Of a stretch of DNA of 64,000 nt, positions 18,360-27,765 are shown piece after piece. Numbering within the stretch: the first letter of the stretch is position 1; every line of letters starts with the position of its first letter. The translations under genes and the position numbers were made by a program. The stretch spans positions 32,685 through 96,684 of the forward strand of contig JAOAIL010000003.1 of assembly GCA_026414725.1 (NCBI GenBank). The letters run 5' to 3'. Source of the DNA: a bacterium. Lineage in GTDB: Bacteria > Ratteibacteria > UBA8468 > B48-G9 > JAFGKM01. Below the pieces are notes generated by a model, which was not told the DNA's origin, searched no databases, and saw only the letters and a list, made by a program, of their open reading frames with translations.

Positions 18360-19640
18360 TTATAAATGGTTTTCTATAGCAGCACCTATATATTCCATTA
18401 ACTGAATAAAATTTGGAAAGGTTACACTTACTGCCTCTGCAGTGGTTATTCTGGTAGTACCTTTAGCAACAAGTCCTGCGAGTGTTAAAGACATTACCAC
18501 TCTATGGTCATAGTGTCCATTCACTTCTGCACCTTTCAAATTACTATGGTGAATTATTAAACCATCGGGGATTTCTTCTATTCTTGCTCCCATCTTTGAA
18601 AGTTCCTCTGCCATAACTTTTATCCTGTCTGTCTCTTTGATCCTCGCATGGGCCACATTATATATCTTCGTAGTTCCCTCAGCAATACAACCGGCTACTG
18701 CCATTGCAGGTAAAGCATCAGGAGTACTATTCAAATCAATCTCTACCCCTTTTAATTCACTTCCTTTAACTCTAATACCTCCCTCTTCTATTTTTATATC
18801 TGCTCCCATACTTTTAAGATACTCAACTACCATCTTATCTCCCTGAACATCATCTACATCCAGCCCTTTCAATAGAATATCTGCACCCTTTACAATAGCG
18901 CCTGCAACGAGAAAGAATGTTGCAGAACTCCAGTCCGCAGGAACTACTTTCTCAAAGGCATTATATTTTTGTTCTCCCTTTATCCTAAAACTTGTATAGT
19001 CATTATTTCTCTCATAAACAATCCCTCTTTCATCAAGCCATTTAAGAGTCATTTCTATATAAGGAACTTCTCGAATATTTATAACCTCTATCTCTGTATC
19101 TCCTTCTGTTAGAGGCGTAGATATGAGTAAAGATGATACGAATTGCGAACTTATACCATTAACCTGAGTTTTACCTCCCTTTATCCGCCCTTTTATCTTT
19201 ACAGGAGGTTTTCCATTATTCATCAAAGAAATAGCAGAAGCACCTAATTGATTTAAAGCATCTAACAGTGGTTGTACAGGCCTTGTTCTTAAAGATGCAT
19301 CCCCATCCAAAACAACCTCAAAATTGCCGAGTGAAGCCACCCCTGTTAGAAGATTTAAAGATGTACCAGAATTTGCAAGATAAAGAGGTCCTTCTGGTCT
19401 GCTTATTTTCCCTGCAACTCCTTTTACAATCCAGTCCTTACCAGAAGTATCTATCTCTGCACCGAGTTTTATACATCCACGGACAGAAGCGAGTGTATCT
19501 TCTGATACCAGAGGGTTTATAAGTTTTGTTATACCTTCCGATAGGGTGCCTATAACTACACCTCTTATAGTATGTGACTTTGACCCTGGAATAACCACTT
19601 CTCCTTTTAATCTTTCCGTTGTTCTAACAATTATATCCAT
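18360..19640 (-). CDS. aroA: 3-phosphoshikimate 1-carboxyvinyltransferase (EPSP synthase)
   Basis: This 426-residue enzyme condenses shikimate 3-phosphate with PEP in the shikimate pathway. Motifs include PGSKSHTIRG (18-27), LDGDASLRTRP, ISSQFVSSLLIS, DALPAMAVAG and ARIKETDRI. The loop usually written GNAGTAMRP is LANSGTSLNLL here: the glycine is kept but the arginine is replaced by asparagine. It is divergent from aroB across a 66-base promoter region, so both respond from one control site. TATAAT lies 8 bases before the ATG with no Shine-Dalgarno sequence. Length is normal for the family. Confidence 0.95.
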   Translation of the reverse strand: MDIIVRTTERLKGEVVIPGSKSHTIRGVVIGTLSEGITKLINPLVSEDTLASVRGCIKLGAEIDTSGKDWIVKGVAGKISRPEGPLYLANSGTSLNLLTGVASLGNFEVVLDGDASLRTRPVQPLLDALNQLGASAISLMNNGKPPVKIKGRIKGGKTQVNGISSQFVSSLLISTPLTEGDTEIEVINIREVPYIEMTLKWLDERGIVYERNNDYTSFRIKGEQKYNAFEKVVPADWSSATFFLVAGAIVKGADILLKGLDVDDVQGDKMVVEYLKSMGADIKIEEGGIRVKGSELKGVEIDLNSTPDALPAMAVAGCIAEGTTKIYNVAHARIKETDRIKVMAEELSKMGARIEEIPDGLIIHHSNLKGAEVNGHYDHRVVMSLTLAGLVAKGTTRITTAEAVSVTFPNFIQLMEYIGAAIENHL

Positions 19641-19648
19641 ATTTTGAA

Positions 19649-19699
19649 ATTATAACATTTACTGTATTTCTTGTTAACAGACCGTTTTTGAGATATAAT
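19649..19699. promoter_or_regulatory. divergent aroA/aroB promoters sharing one -35 heptamer
   Basis: The heptamer TTGTTAA at 19671-19677 supplies TTGTTA for aroB (plus) and TTAACA for aroA (minus), offset by one base. Both have 17-base spacers to a perfect TATAAT: 19694-19699 for aroB (7 bases before its ATG) and 19654-19649 for aroA (8 bases before its ATG; TGT in front makes an extended -10). Neither gene has a Shine-Dalgarno sequence, so both transcripts should start at or next to the ATG. Confidence 0.78.
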
Positions 19700-19706
19700 T
19701 GAATTT

Positions 19707-20792
19707 ATGAAAAAAATCAGGATAAACCTTAAAGAGAATAGTTATTTTATTTATGCCGGGTACCCTTTGAACGATATAAAAAAGATATTAATTCCTGAAA
19801 AGTATGGAAGAAAAGTGCTTCTATTAAGTGATAATAAAGTATTCCCTTTATATGGACAGCCATTACTGTCCTCTATTGCAAAAGAGAGAGAAGTTATTAA
19901 ACATATTGTAACATCAGGAGAAAAAGTAAAAACATTAAAAAACGCATTTAACCTTATCAGGAAATGTGCTGAAAACAATATGGAGAGACGTGATACTATC
20001 TTAACTTTCGGTGGTGGAGTAATAAGTGATTTAGGTGGTTTTGTTGCCTCAATATATATGAGGGGTATAAATTTTGTTGCAGTACCAACAACACTTCTTG
20101 CTCAGGTAGATGCTGCTATCGGTGGAAAAACAGGTGTAAATCTACCTTTAGGAAAAAATCTTGTAGGTACTTTCTATCAACCATCTTTTGTATATATGGA
20201 CTATAATACACTGTCAACCTTACCGGAGAGAGAAATAAAACAGGGACTTGCAGAAATAATAAAATATGGAGTGATAAAGAGCAAAAAAATCCTTAATCTT
20301 TTACAAGAGAAAAACATAGATAAAATAGAAAGATACCTGCCTTCTTTGATTGAGGAGAGCGTAAGAATAAAAAAAGATGTAGTGGAGAAGGACGAGAAAG
20401 AAAAAACAGGACTGCGAGAGATTTTGAACTTTGGACATACACTTGGACATGCTATAGAAATTTCTCATCTTTCAAAATTTTCTCATGGAGAGTGTGTATC
20501 TCTGGGGATAGCGGGCGAGACATATATATCATGGAAGTTAAATTTCTGTAAAAAAGACACATATTACACAATAAAGGATATATTAAAAAGATACCATCTC
20601 CCTTATGATTTTTCTTCCATTAAGACAGATGAAATTTTTGACTATCTTAAATATGATAAAAAAGTTAGAGATGGCAACTTAAGATTTGTTCTTGTTAAGG
20701 ATATCGGGAAGGTAAAAAGTGGTGTGGTTGTAAAAATGGAAGATGTGAATAAAATTTTGAAGGAGATGATAGAAAATGAAAAATATAGATGA
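19707..20792 (+). CDS. aroB: 3-dehydroquinate synthase
   Basis: This 361-residue NAD- and metal-dependent enzyme converts DAHP to 3-dehydroquinate. It shows TFGGGVISDLGGFVASIYMRGI, PTTLLAQVDAAIGGKTGVN, LPEREIKQGLAEIIKYGVI and the metal-binding histidines in ILNFGHTLGHAIE and SHGECVSLG. Length is standard. It is the first gene of aroB-pheA-aroF, and its start codon is leaderless-like (see the shared promoter). The 3' end overlaps pheA by 17 bases. Confidence 0.97.
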   Translation: MKKIRINLKENSYFIYAGYPLNDIKKILIPEKYGRKVLLLSDNKVFPLYGQPLLSSIAKEREVIKHIVTSGEKVKTLKNAFNLIRKCAENNMERRDTILTFGGGVISDLGGFVASIYMRGINFVAVPTTLLAQVDAAIGGKTGVNLPLGKNLVGTFYQPSFVYMDYNTLSTLPEREIKQGLAEIIKYGVIKSKKILNLLQEKNIDKIERYLPSLIEESVRIKKDVVEKDEKEKTGLREILNFGHTLGHAIEISHLSKFSHGECVSLGIAGETYISWKLNFCKKDTYYTIKDILKRYHLPYDFSSIKTDEIFDYLKYDKKVRDGNLRFVLVKDIGKVKSGVVVKMEDVNKILKEMIENEKYR

Positions 20793-21852
20793 GATACGGA
20801 AAAAGATAGATGAGATAGATAGAAATATCCTGGAGATGCTTAACTTGCGGGCTGAAATTGTAAAAGAGATATCTGCTCTTAAAAAAGAAAACAACCTTCC
20901 TCCTTTTGACCCATCAAGAGAAAGAAGAATAATAGAAGAACTTTCTCGCAGAAATAAAGGACCACTGACAGATAAAGATATTGAAATAATTATGGGAACT
21001 ATATTCAAAATATACAGAGGAATGTTCAGACCTCTTCGTATTTCCTATCTCGGTCCTGAAGGAACATTCACCCATCAGGCAGCACTTAAAAAATTTGGAG
21101 AAAAAAGTGAATTTATTCCCTGTAAAACCATAGATAACATATTTAGAGAGGTTGAAAAGGACAGGGCTGACTATGGTGTTGTGCCTATAGAAAATTCTAT
21201 AGAGGGTGTTGTAACCCATACACTTGATATGTTTGTAGAAAGTAATTTAAATATCACGGCAGAGGTATTGCTTGATGTACATCATTTTCTCCTTTCAAAA
21301 GAGAAGTCAATCAAAGACATAAAAAAGGTCTATTCACACCCTCAGGCAATAAGTCAGTGCTGGAACTGGATTGTAGAAAATATACCTGATACTGCATTGA
21401 TAGAGACCGAAAGTACAGCCACAGCGGTAAAAATGGCAAAAAAAGAAAGAAATGCTGCTGCTATTGGTTCAATTACTGCTGCAGATATTTACAATATAGA
21501 GGTTCTCGCTGAAAAGATAGAGGACTATAGCGAGAATATTACGAGATTCTTAGTAATAGGGAAAAATTTTTCCGGCAAAACAGGCAAGGATAAAACATCT
21601 ATACTTGTTTCCATTAAGGATAGAGTGGGAGCACTTCATGATATTTTATTACACTTTAAGAAAAACTGCATAAATCTTACAAGAATTGAATCAAGACCCA
21701 GTAAAAAGAGGGCGTGGGACTATATCTTCTTCTTTGATTTTATCGGTCATAAAGATGATATTAATGTTAAGAATGCATTGAAAAAAATAGAGAAAGAGAG
21801 TGTTTTCCTCAAAATATTAGGTTCTTATCCAATAGGTGGGAAAAATGTTTAA
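20776..21852 (+). CDS. pheA: bifunctional chorismate mutase / prephenate dehydratase
   Basis: This 358-residue enzyme makes phenylpyruvate from chorismate. An AroQ-type chorismate mutase occupies about 1-85 (IDEIRKKIDEIDRNILEML, ISALKKE). The prephenate dehydratase domain (about 90-265) starts SYLGPEGTFTHQAALKKFG and includes PIENSIEGVV, SHPQAISQC and ITRFLVIGK. A C-terminal ACT domain (about 275-355, TSILVSIKDRVGALHDIL, ESRPSKKRAWDYIFFFDF) should bind phenylalanine for feedback control. An AGGAGATGATAGAAA ribosome site lies within the aroB 3' end. Confidence 0.96.
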   Translation: MKNIDEIRKKIDEIDRNILEMLNLRAEIVKEISALKKENNLPPFDPSRERRIIEELSRRNKGPLTDKDIEIIMGTIFKIYRGMFRPLRISYLGPEGTFTHQAALKKFGEKSEFIPCKTIDNIFREVEKDRADYGVVPIENSIEGVVTHTLDMFVESNLNITAEVLLDVHHFLLSKEKSIKDIKKVYSHPQAISQCWNWIVENIPDTALIETESTATAVKMAKKERNAAAIGSITAADIYNIEVLAEKIEDYSENITRFLVIGKNFSGKTGKDKTSILVSIKDRVGALHDILLHFKKNCINLTRIESRPSKKRAWDYIFFFDFIGHKDDINVKNALKKIEKESVFLKILGSYPIGGKNV

Positions 21853-21875
21853 TGATATGAAATTTGGAGGTTGAT

Positions 21876-22898
21876 ATGGCTGACATAATTATAATGAGTT
21901 CTTCGGCAACAAAGAAGCAGATAGATAATGTGGTAAAAAGAATAAAGAGTTTGGGTTTTAATGTAAATATCAGCAAAGGAGCAGAGAAAACCATAATTGG
22001 AATTATAGGTGATACAAGAGGTATATCTGATGAGGTATTCAAAATCCTGCCAGGGGTAGGGGAAGTAATAAGTATATTAAAGGACTATAAATTAGCAAGT
22101 AGAGAGTTTCATCCTGCTGACAGTGTCATAAAAATAGGTGATATTGAAATAGGAAGTAAAACGATGGTTGTAATTGCCGGTCCCTGTTCTGTGGAAAATG
22201 AAAAGCAACTTTTAAGAACGGCTGAGTTTATTAAAAAATGTGGGGGGAAAATACTCAGAGGTGGGGCTTTTAAACCGAGAACTTCCCCATATTCTTTCTC
22301 TGGCCTTGGATTGGAAGGTTTAAAGATATTAAAAAATGTAAAGAAAGCAACAGGACTACCTATCATAACAGAAGTTCTTTCTCCTGAAGATGTTGAGAGT
22401 ACTATGGAAGTCGCAGATATACTTCAAATAGGAGCAAGAAATATGTTTAATTACCGTCTTTTACAGAAAGTAGGGCGGATAGATAAACCCGTCCTTCTTA
22501 AAAGAGCTTTTTCTGCAACAATCACTGAGTTTCTTAACTGTGCCGAATATATTCTTAAAGAAGGAAATAAAAAAGTTATATTATGTGAAAGAGGTATAAG
22601 GTCTTTTGATTCTACTTTCACAAGAAATACCCTTGACCTTTCTGCTGTTGCTGTTTTAAAAAAAGAGACCCATCTACCTGTATTTGTTGACCCCAGTCAT
22701 GGAACAGGGAGAAGAGACCTTGTAATTCCAATGAGTAAGGCATCCATTGCAACAGGGGCAGATGGACTGATGATAGAAGTCCATCCTAAACCGGAAGAAG
22801 CACTATCAGATGGATTTCAATCATTAACACTTGAAATGTTCTCTCATCTTATGGAAGAGATAATACCAATATCTAAAGTAATGGGAAGAAGAATATAG
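21876..22898 (+). CDS. aroF: 3-deoxy-7-phosphoheptulonate synthase (DAHP synthase, type I beta)
   Basis: This 340-residue enzyme performs the first shikimate step, PEP plus erythrose 4-phosphate to DAHP. A ferredoxin-like regulatory domain (about 1-75) precedes the TIM barrel with [54 protein letters not shown] and [10 protein letters not shown]. This architecture matches the Thermotoga type I beta enzyme, where the N-terminal domain mediates feedback by Tyr/Phe. I use the ATG at 21876, which has GGAGG at 21866-21870, over an in-frame TTG at 21864. It follows pheA by 23 bases in the aromatic operon. Confidence 0.96.
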   Translation: MADIIIMSSSATKKQIDNVVKRIKSLGFNVNISKGAEKTIIGIIGDTRGISDEVFKILPGVGEVISILKDYKLASREFHPADSVIKIGDIEIGSKTMVVIAGPCSVENEKQLLRTAEFIKKCGGKILRGGAFKPRTSPYSFSGLGLEGLKILKNVKKATGLPIITEVLSPEDVESTMEVADILQIGARNMFNYRLLQKVGRIDKPVLLKRAFSATITEFLNCAEYILKEGNKKVILCERGIRSFDSTFTRNTLDLSAVAVLKKETHLPVFVDPSHGTGRRDLVIPMSKASIATGADGLMIEVHPKPEEALSDGFQSLTLEMFSHLMEEIIPISKVMGRRI

Positions 22899-22912
22899 GG
22901 AAGGAGTGTAAT

Positions 22913-23983
22913 ATGGGCAAAGTAAGAGTAGGACTTATCGGAGCAGGTGGAATAATACAGCGCCTGCATATCCCTTCTCTAAAAAAAATTGAAGGAGTGG
23001 AGATTGCAGGTATATCAGATGTGAATAAAGAAAAAATTAAATATGTGGCAGAAAAATTTGAAATTAGAAATACCTTCACTGAATGGGAAAAGTTAATTGA
23101 AACAGATATAGATGCTGTGGTTATCGCTTCTCCAAATGTTTTTCACGCCAAACAATCCATCAAAGCAATGGAAGCAGGTAAGGACGTCCTCTGTGAAAAA
23201 CCAGTATGTCTTACCTCAAAAGAAGCGGAGGATATTTTCAACGTAGCAGCGAAGACAAAAAGGATATTTATGGCTGCTTTCCCCAGAAGATTTTCTGGAG
23301 AGGTAAAGGTATTAAAACCAATGATAGATAGAGGAGAATTTGGAGAGATATATTATGTAAAAACAGCATGGTTGAGAAGACGTGGTATTCCTGGACTTGG
23401 GACATGGTTTACAGATAAAAAACTTGCAGGTGGCGGTCCAATGATGGATATAGGTGTCCATATGCTTGACCTTGTTATGTATCTTATAGGAGCACCCGAA
23501 CCAAAAATAGTTATGGGTTCTACCTATGAGAAATTCAAAGACAGGGCAACTGATGGTGGATGGCCACCTCTGGAAACGAGGGTAGGAGATAAGGCAGAAG
23601 GGAAAATGGAGGTAGAAGACCTTGCCTGTGGTTTTGTGAAACTATCTACAGGGGCTACATTATTTGTTGAAGCAAGCTGGGCAGGTAATTCTGACACTGG
23701 ATTGAAAACAGAACTTTTGGGTACACTCGCAGGCGTCTGTATGCCAGACCCGAATGACCCCAAAAATCCCATAAGAATATTTTCTGAAAACAAGGGGATT
23801 ATTACAGATATAATACCACAACTTCCACATTCTGAAATGGACTATGAAGAAGTAAAACACTTTATTGAATGTGTAAGGGAACGAAAAGAACCCATAACAA
23901 CAAAACAGGAGATTCTCTCGGTGGTAAAAATAGTAGAGGGTATCTATAAATCAGCAGAAACAGGGAAACCAGTTATTTTTTAA
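22913..23983 (+). CDS. Gfo/Idh/MocA-family NAD(P)-dependent oxidoreductase
   Basis: This 356-residue protein has the Rossmann motif GLIGAGGIIQRLHIP (6-20), the family block DAVVIASPNVFHAKQSIKAMEAGKDVLCEKP (in two parts) with the catalytic-region EKP lysine, and the C-terminal alpha/beta domain with GGGPMMDIGVHMLDLVMYLIG carrying the usual D-x3-H. Such enzymes oxidise or reduce sugars, inositols or sugar acids. It starts 14 bases after aroF with GAAGGAGTG upstream, but its function is not evidently aromatic. The substrate cannot be told; a sugar linked to the 5' operon is only a guess. Confidence 0.85.
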   Translation: MGKVRVGLIGAGGIIQRLHIPSLKKIEGVEIAGISDVNKEKIKYVAEKFEIRNTFTEWEKLIETDIDAVVIASPNVFHAKQSIKAMEAGKDVLCEKPVCLTSKEAEDIFNVAAKTKRIFMAAFPRRFSGEVKVLKPMIDRGEFGEIYYVKTAWLRRRGIPGLGTWFTDKKLAGGGPMMDIGVHMLDLVMYLIGAPEPKIVMGSTYEKFKDRATDGGWPPLETRVGDKAEGKMEVEDLACGFVKLSTGATLFVEASWAGNSDTGLKTELLGTLAGVCMPDPNDPKNPIRIFSENKGIITDIIPQLPHSEMDYEEVKHFIECVRERKEPITTKQEILSVVKIVEGIYKSAETGKPVIF

Positions 23984-24009
23984 TGGCAGTTAACATCCAT
24001 AATCAATAA

Positions 24010-24582
24010 GTGAAAAAAGAAAAATACAACTTACTGAAAACTAATAAATCAGGACTGGAAAAGGGTCTTGTTCAGATATATACAGGAGAAGGTAAAGGAA
24101 AGACAACAGCAGCAGTAGGACTGGCTTTAAGAGCAGCAGGGGCAGGACTGAAGGTAGGTTTTTTCCAGTTTTTCAAAAAACCGATTTCTGGTGAAATTAC
24201 ATCCCTTCGGAATATAAAAAATATAGCTATCTATCATCCTGTACCTTATCATCCTGCGTTCAAGTATATTTCATCAACGGAGTTGGATAGACAGAAGAGA
24301 AATTTCCGTAGGATATGGAAAGAAAAAGTTATTGACACTATAAAGAAAAAAAATTACGATGTGATAGTTCTCGATGAAATCCTCATTGCTATCCGTGATG
24401 GTTTTTTAGATGAAAAAGAACTTATCCTTTTTATTGATGAAAGAAGGAGCAATACTGAGATTGTTCTAACAGGAAGATATATAACAGATGGACTTATAGA
24501 TAAAGCAGATATTATTACAGAGATGAAAAAGATAAAACATCCTTTCCCCGAAATTAAAGCAAGAAAAGGGATAGAATATTGA
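24010..24582 (+). CDS. CobA/CobO-type ATP:cob(I)alamin adenosyltransferase
   Basis: This 190-residue P-loop protein matches the CobA/BtuR/CobO family, which moves the adenosyl group of ATP to cob(I)alamin to make coenzyme B12. Walker A is TGEGKGKTTAAVGLALRAAG (about 26-45), followed by VGFFQFFK and the Walker B-like DVIVLDEILIAI. The second half carries the ELILFIDERRSNTEIVLTGR equivalent of the family block. The only start is GTG at 24010, with no ribosome site. No other cobalamin gene or riboswitch was seen nearby, so it may serve salvage. Confidence 0.88.
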   Translation: MKKEKYNLLKTNKSGLEKGLVQIYTGEGKGKTTAAVGLALRAAGAGLKVGFFQFFKKPISGEITSLRNIKNIAIYHPVPYHPAFKYISSTELDRQKRNFRRIWKEKVIDTIKKKNYDVIVLDEILIAIRDGFLDEKELILFIDERRSNTEIVLTGRYITDGLIDKADIITEMKKIKHPFPEIKARKGIEY

Positions 24583-24646
24583 AAAATGAAAAGGATAGAT
24601 AATAGACAGAGTATATATTTTCTTCTAAAAGGAAGGAGAAAAACAT

Positions 24647-25153
24647 ATGGAAAAAATAACCGCAGAAGTATTAAAAATTTTGAAAGAGCGAAGAAGTATA
24701 AGGAAATACCAGAAAAAAGAAATTCCTGAAGAAATAATTAAGGATATTATTGACTGCGCGAGGTTTGCACCCACAGCCAGAAACATACAGCCATGGAAAT
24801 TCGTGGTAGTTAAAAATGCCCCTTTAAGGAATAAAATAGCAGAGATATGCGATTATGGGAAATTTATAGCGGAAGCACCTGTCTGTATAGGAGTTTTCTG
24901 TGAAGATACAAAATATTATCTTGAGGATGGTTCTGCTGCAACTACATATATACTTCTTGCAGCAAAGGCATATGGACTGGGAAGTTGCTGGGTAGCAGGA
25001 GATAAAAAAGCATATGCAGACACAATAAGAGAATTATTAAATATACCTGCTAGTTATAAATTAGTAAGTTTAATCTCCATTGGCTATCCTGAAGGTTCTA
25101 TATCATCCCCTACTAAAAAATCACTAAAAGAAGTTCTGTATAATACATTATAA
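24647..25153 (+). CDS. nitroreductase-family FMN oxidoreductase
   Basis: This 168-residue flavoprotein has the nitroreductase-fold start ILKERRSIRKYQKKEIPEE (FMN-phosphate binding RRSIRKY), FAPTARNIQPWKFVVVK, a central AAKAYGLGSCWVAG and the C-terminal LVSLISIGYPEG. It uses NAD(P)H to reduce an unknown acceptor. It belongs to the short form of the family with a single domain. A good AAGGAAGGAG lies before the ATG. It ends three bases from the convergent creD gene. A second, cut-off member of the family is at the window end. Confidence 0.88.
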   Translation: MEKITAEVLKILKERRSIRKYQKKEIPEEIIKDIIDCARFAPTARNIQPWKFVVVKNAPLRNKIAEICDYGKFIAEAPVCIGVFCEDTKYYLEDGSAATTYILLAAKAYGLGSCWVAGDKKAYADTIRELLNIPASYKLVSLISIGYPEGSISSPTKKSLKEVLYNTL

Positions 25154-25156
25154 AAT

Positions 25157-26470
25157 TTATTGTTTTTTCTCCAGATTGTACCAGTCAATCTTCCTCGTTA
25201 GATACATAAATACCGCTAAGATGATAAACATTCCAATACTGCCTATAAGGAGAGCATAATCCTGCAACTGGAGAAGGATAAAGAAAAACGTATAAAATAT
25301 AGTCAGTATAAGAGCAATCAGAAGTGTAAACCATTTATTTCTTAATATACTTCTTGTATACGCAGTAATCAGGAAGATTGTACTTACACTTGCGATTAGA
25401 TATGCCCTGTTAAATGATAAATGCTCTGCAATAGAAAGAAGGAGAGTGTAAAATATAACCAGTGCAATACCTATAAGAAGATACTGGATAGGGTGGAGCA
25501 TCTTATTGTTTAATAGTTCTATGATGAAAAAAGAAAGAAATGTTAGTATAATAAACATACTTGCATACTTAGTAGTTCTTTCAGATTTTTGATATTCATC
25601 AACCGGTAATAAAAGAGATACACCGAAAGAAGATGACTGTAACTGGGTTCTATATGTATCACCTATCCATTTCTGTGGATAATCCCTGTTGAAATTAAGT
25701 ACTTTCCATTCTGCAGTAAATCCGCTCTTATTAACTTCTCTTTTCTCCGGTAAAAACACTCCTGTAAAACTCGGATTATTCCAGGAAGAAGCCATTTTTA
25801 CAGTTGTCTTTTTGCCAACAGGTACAAAATTGATGGACTTTCCACCGTTTAGTATTATATCCATTGAGAACTTAAATTCAGGAGAAGTTCCCTTTACTTC
25901 TGGCTGTACACTAATACCTCCTGCAAGTATCTCATTGTTTCCAACACCTGGCTCAGCAACCAATTTCTCTTCATTCCATCTAATTGTTATCGCTTCCTTA
26001 ACACCTTTCAGATTACTCAGTCCCAGTATAAGGCGAGCATCTCGCCATAAAACATTTTCCTGAGGAATAGAAAAACTATCAAAAGATGGTTTTAAAAAAT
26101 AACCATCCAGATGTAGTTTTGCATTATATACTACAACCTTATAAATCCCTCTATACCTTATCTCAGGAATAATCTCACTACTGACAGATAATTCTTCAGG
26201 AAGAAAATAGATATTCTGGGTAATGGTTGTTATCGCTCCTTTTTCATCTTTAACCTTCTTGTTAAAAGGGACAATCAGAATAGGCCCTGTAATTACCTGT
26301 TCTCCACCCCAGGTATTAATTATCTCTCCAACAACTTCCGTATGTCTGTTTTTCCGTTCCAATATAAGAGCCCTTATCGCAGTGGAGGGAATTAAAAGAA
26401 TAAAGGTTAAAACCGCTATTCCAATCAACTTTAGTCCTGCTGAATTTTTAGGTCTGTTTTCATTTTCCAT
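25157..26470 (-). CDS. creD: CreD-family inner-membrane protein
   Basis: This 437-residue protein matches CreD (inner-membrane protein of unknown biochemical role, linked to envelope stress in enterobacteria). It starts with one membrane helix (about 12-32), then RALILERKNRHTEVVGEI and a large periplasmic beta-rich domain with GPILIVPF, LSVSSEIIPEIRYRGIYKVV, FTAEWKVLNFNRDYPQKW and SFGVSLLLPVDEYQKSERTTKYA. The C-terminal third has five or more membrane helices (about 300-430). No creBC two-component genes are in the window. Length is normal. A ribosome site is present (AGGGGGAAAA). Confidence 0.92.
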   Translation of the reverse strand: MENENRPKNSAGLKLIGIAVLTFILLIPSTAIRALILERKNRHTEVVGEIINTWGGEQVITGPILIVPFNKKVKDEKGAITTITQNIYFLPEELSVSSEIIPEIRYRGIYKVVVYNAKLHLDGYFLKPSFDSFSIPQENVLWRDARLILGLSNLKGVKEAITIRWNEEKLVAEPGVGNNEILAGGISVQPEVKGTSPEFKFSMDIILNGGKSINFVPVGKKTTVKMASSWNNPSFTGVFLPEKREVNKSGFTAEWKVLNFNRDYPQKWIGDTYRTQLQSSSFGVSLLLPVDEYQKSERTTKYASMFIILTFLSFFIIELLNNKMLHPIQYLLIGIALVIFYTLLLSIAEHLSFNRAYLIASVSTIFLITAYTRSILRNKWFTLLIALILTIFYTFFFILLQLQDYALLIGSIGMFIILAVFMYLTRKIDWYNLEKKQ

Positions 26471-26502
26471 TTTTCCCCCTTTTCTATTTCACCCTATTTT
26501 AA

Positions 26503-26931
26503 TCATCTGCCCCATTCGGATAGAGACAGGATATATCTTAAAACCTCAACTGCCTTTTCATCATCATTAGAAGAAAAAACCAGTGTGGTATTGTCTCCTT
26601 TCCCTGACATAGTTCCATAAAGATATTTAACATCTATATTTTCTTCTTTCAGTTTCTCTGAAACCTTTTGTAAAGCACCTGGACGATTCTCCAGAGCCAT
26701 TACTACAACTTCTCTTTCTTCTACCTTATATCCCTTATCAACAAATATCTTCGCAATTTTCCCATTATCTGATGTAACAAGATAGAATATGGCATCTCCA
26801 CCTATTGTATAAACACATATATTCTCTATATTTACTCCTTTTTCAGATATCAATTTTGAAATATCTGCAATAGCTCCAACTCTATCTTTTGTTATAACCT
26901 TTAACTCACTCCTTTTTTCTACTTTCTCCAT
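26503..26931 (-). CDS. tandem ACT-domain regulatory protein
   Basis: This 142-residue protein consists of two ACT domains and nothing else: first ELKVITKDRVGAIADISKLI (about 8-70), then VVMALENRPGALQKVSEKLK (about 76-142). ACT domains bind amino acids or similar small ligands, so it may be an amino-acid sensor. The ATG at 26931 with AAGGGGGA upstream is preferred to an in-frame TTG five codons earlier. It is upstream of creD with 32 bases between, perhaps one unit. The ligand and the regulated partner are unknown. Confidence 0.85.
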   Translation of the reverse strand: MEKVEKRSELKVITKDRVGAIADISKLISEKGVNIENICVYTIGGDAIFYLVTSDNGKIAKIFVDKGYKVEEREVVVMALENRPGALQKVSEKLKEENIDVKYLYGTMSGKGDNTTLVFSSNDDEKAVEVLRYILSLSEWGR

Positions 26932-27034
26932 AATTCCCCCTTTCAATTGTTTTTATTTTACCCTTTCTGCTATATACTATACAATAGACATAGAAAACAC
27001 TGCTCACTTTATAAAAATAGTGAGAGGAGGATAT

Positions 27035-27406
27035 ATGTACTGCAGAAATTGTGGTAAGGAAGTGGATAACAAAGCATCTGTCTGTATTGGTTGTGGAGTG
27101 GTACCGAAAAGTGGAAATAGATATTGCCAGAACTGCGGTGCACCTACTGATGTGAATGCAGAGATATGTATAAAATGTGGGGCGAGATTAACATCATCTG
27201 AAGGGAAGGACTGGACAATTACACTTATACTCTCAATACTTGTAGGACAGTTTGGGATAGATAGATTTTATACTGGATACACCGGACTTGGTGTTCTAAA
27301 ACTGCTTACAGCAGGTGGCTGTGGTATCTGGTGGCTCATAGATGTTATTCTTATTGCCACAGGGAAATATAGGGATAGTGATGGTAACCTGCTTGTAAAG
27401 AAATAA
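27035..27406 (+). CDS. zinc-ribbon and TM2-domain membrane protein
   Basis: This 123-residue protein has two zinc ribbons at the N-terminus (CRNCGKEV/CIGC and CQNCGAPT/CIKCG, about 3-54), then a TM2 domain: two membrane helices with GQFGIDRFYTGYTGLGVLKLLTAGGCGIWWLID (in two parts) and the DRFYTG turn. The function of the family is unknown. The ATG at 27035 has GAGGAGG in front; the GTG at 27020 is not preferred. A 6-bp inverted repeat (27003-27024) lies immediately upstream of the ribosome site. It is followed after 3 bases by a DUF2752 gene. Confidence 0.88.
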   Translation: MYCRNCGKEVDNKASVCIGCGVVPKSGNRYCQNCGAPTDVNAEICIKCGARLTSSEGKDWTITLILSILVGQFGIDRFYTGYTGLGVLKLLTAGGCGIWWLIDVILIATGKYRDSDGNLLVKK

Positions 27407-27409
27407 AGG

Positions 27410-27712
27410 ATGAAAAAAGAAGTAAAGATGTTTATTAAAATGGTTGTTTTATATATTCTTCTTCCTTTTTTATTATTTCTTATTCACCCATCTTACCTTA
27501 ATAATCTTCCTTCTATCTGCATTTACAAAAACTTTTTTGGTATAGAATGCCCTGGATGTGGAATAACCAGAGCAGTTTTATATCTTCTCCATTTCCGTTT
27601 CACCGAAGCCCTTGCCTGCAACAAACTTATAATTCTAGTTTTCCCTCTTCTTATCTTTATATTCATTAGAAATCTTATTGCAGACACAAAGCATTATCGC
27701 AGTAATAGATGA
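27410..27712 (+). CDS. DUF2752 membrane protein
   Basis: This 100-residue protein has two or three membrane helices and the family signature GIECPGCGITRAVLYLL (about 44-60), followed by the FRFTEALACNK amphipathic stretch. DUF2752 proteins are often paired with TM2-domain proteins, as here, and their function is unknown. The gene begins 3 bases after the TM2 gene with AAAGG as ribosome site, so the two are almost certainly one transcript. Confidence 0.88.
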   Translation: MKKEVKMFIKMVVLYILLPFLLFLIHPSYLNNLPSICIYKNFFGIECPGCGITRAVLYLLHFRFTEALACNKLIILVFPLLIFIFIRNLIADTKHYRSNR

Positions 27713-27765
27713 CTTGCAAATAAGAACAAATTGCCTTACAATGTTATATTGTGAGGAGGGTTGCA

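Noticed and set aside
23984..24009. Cobalamin riboswitch before the adenosyltransferase gene
   Set aside because: Only 26 bases separate it from the previous gene, far too short for the riboswitch.
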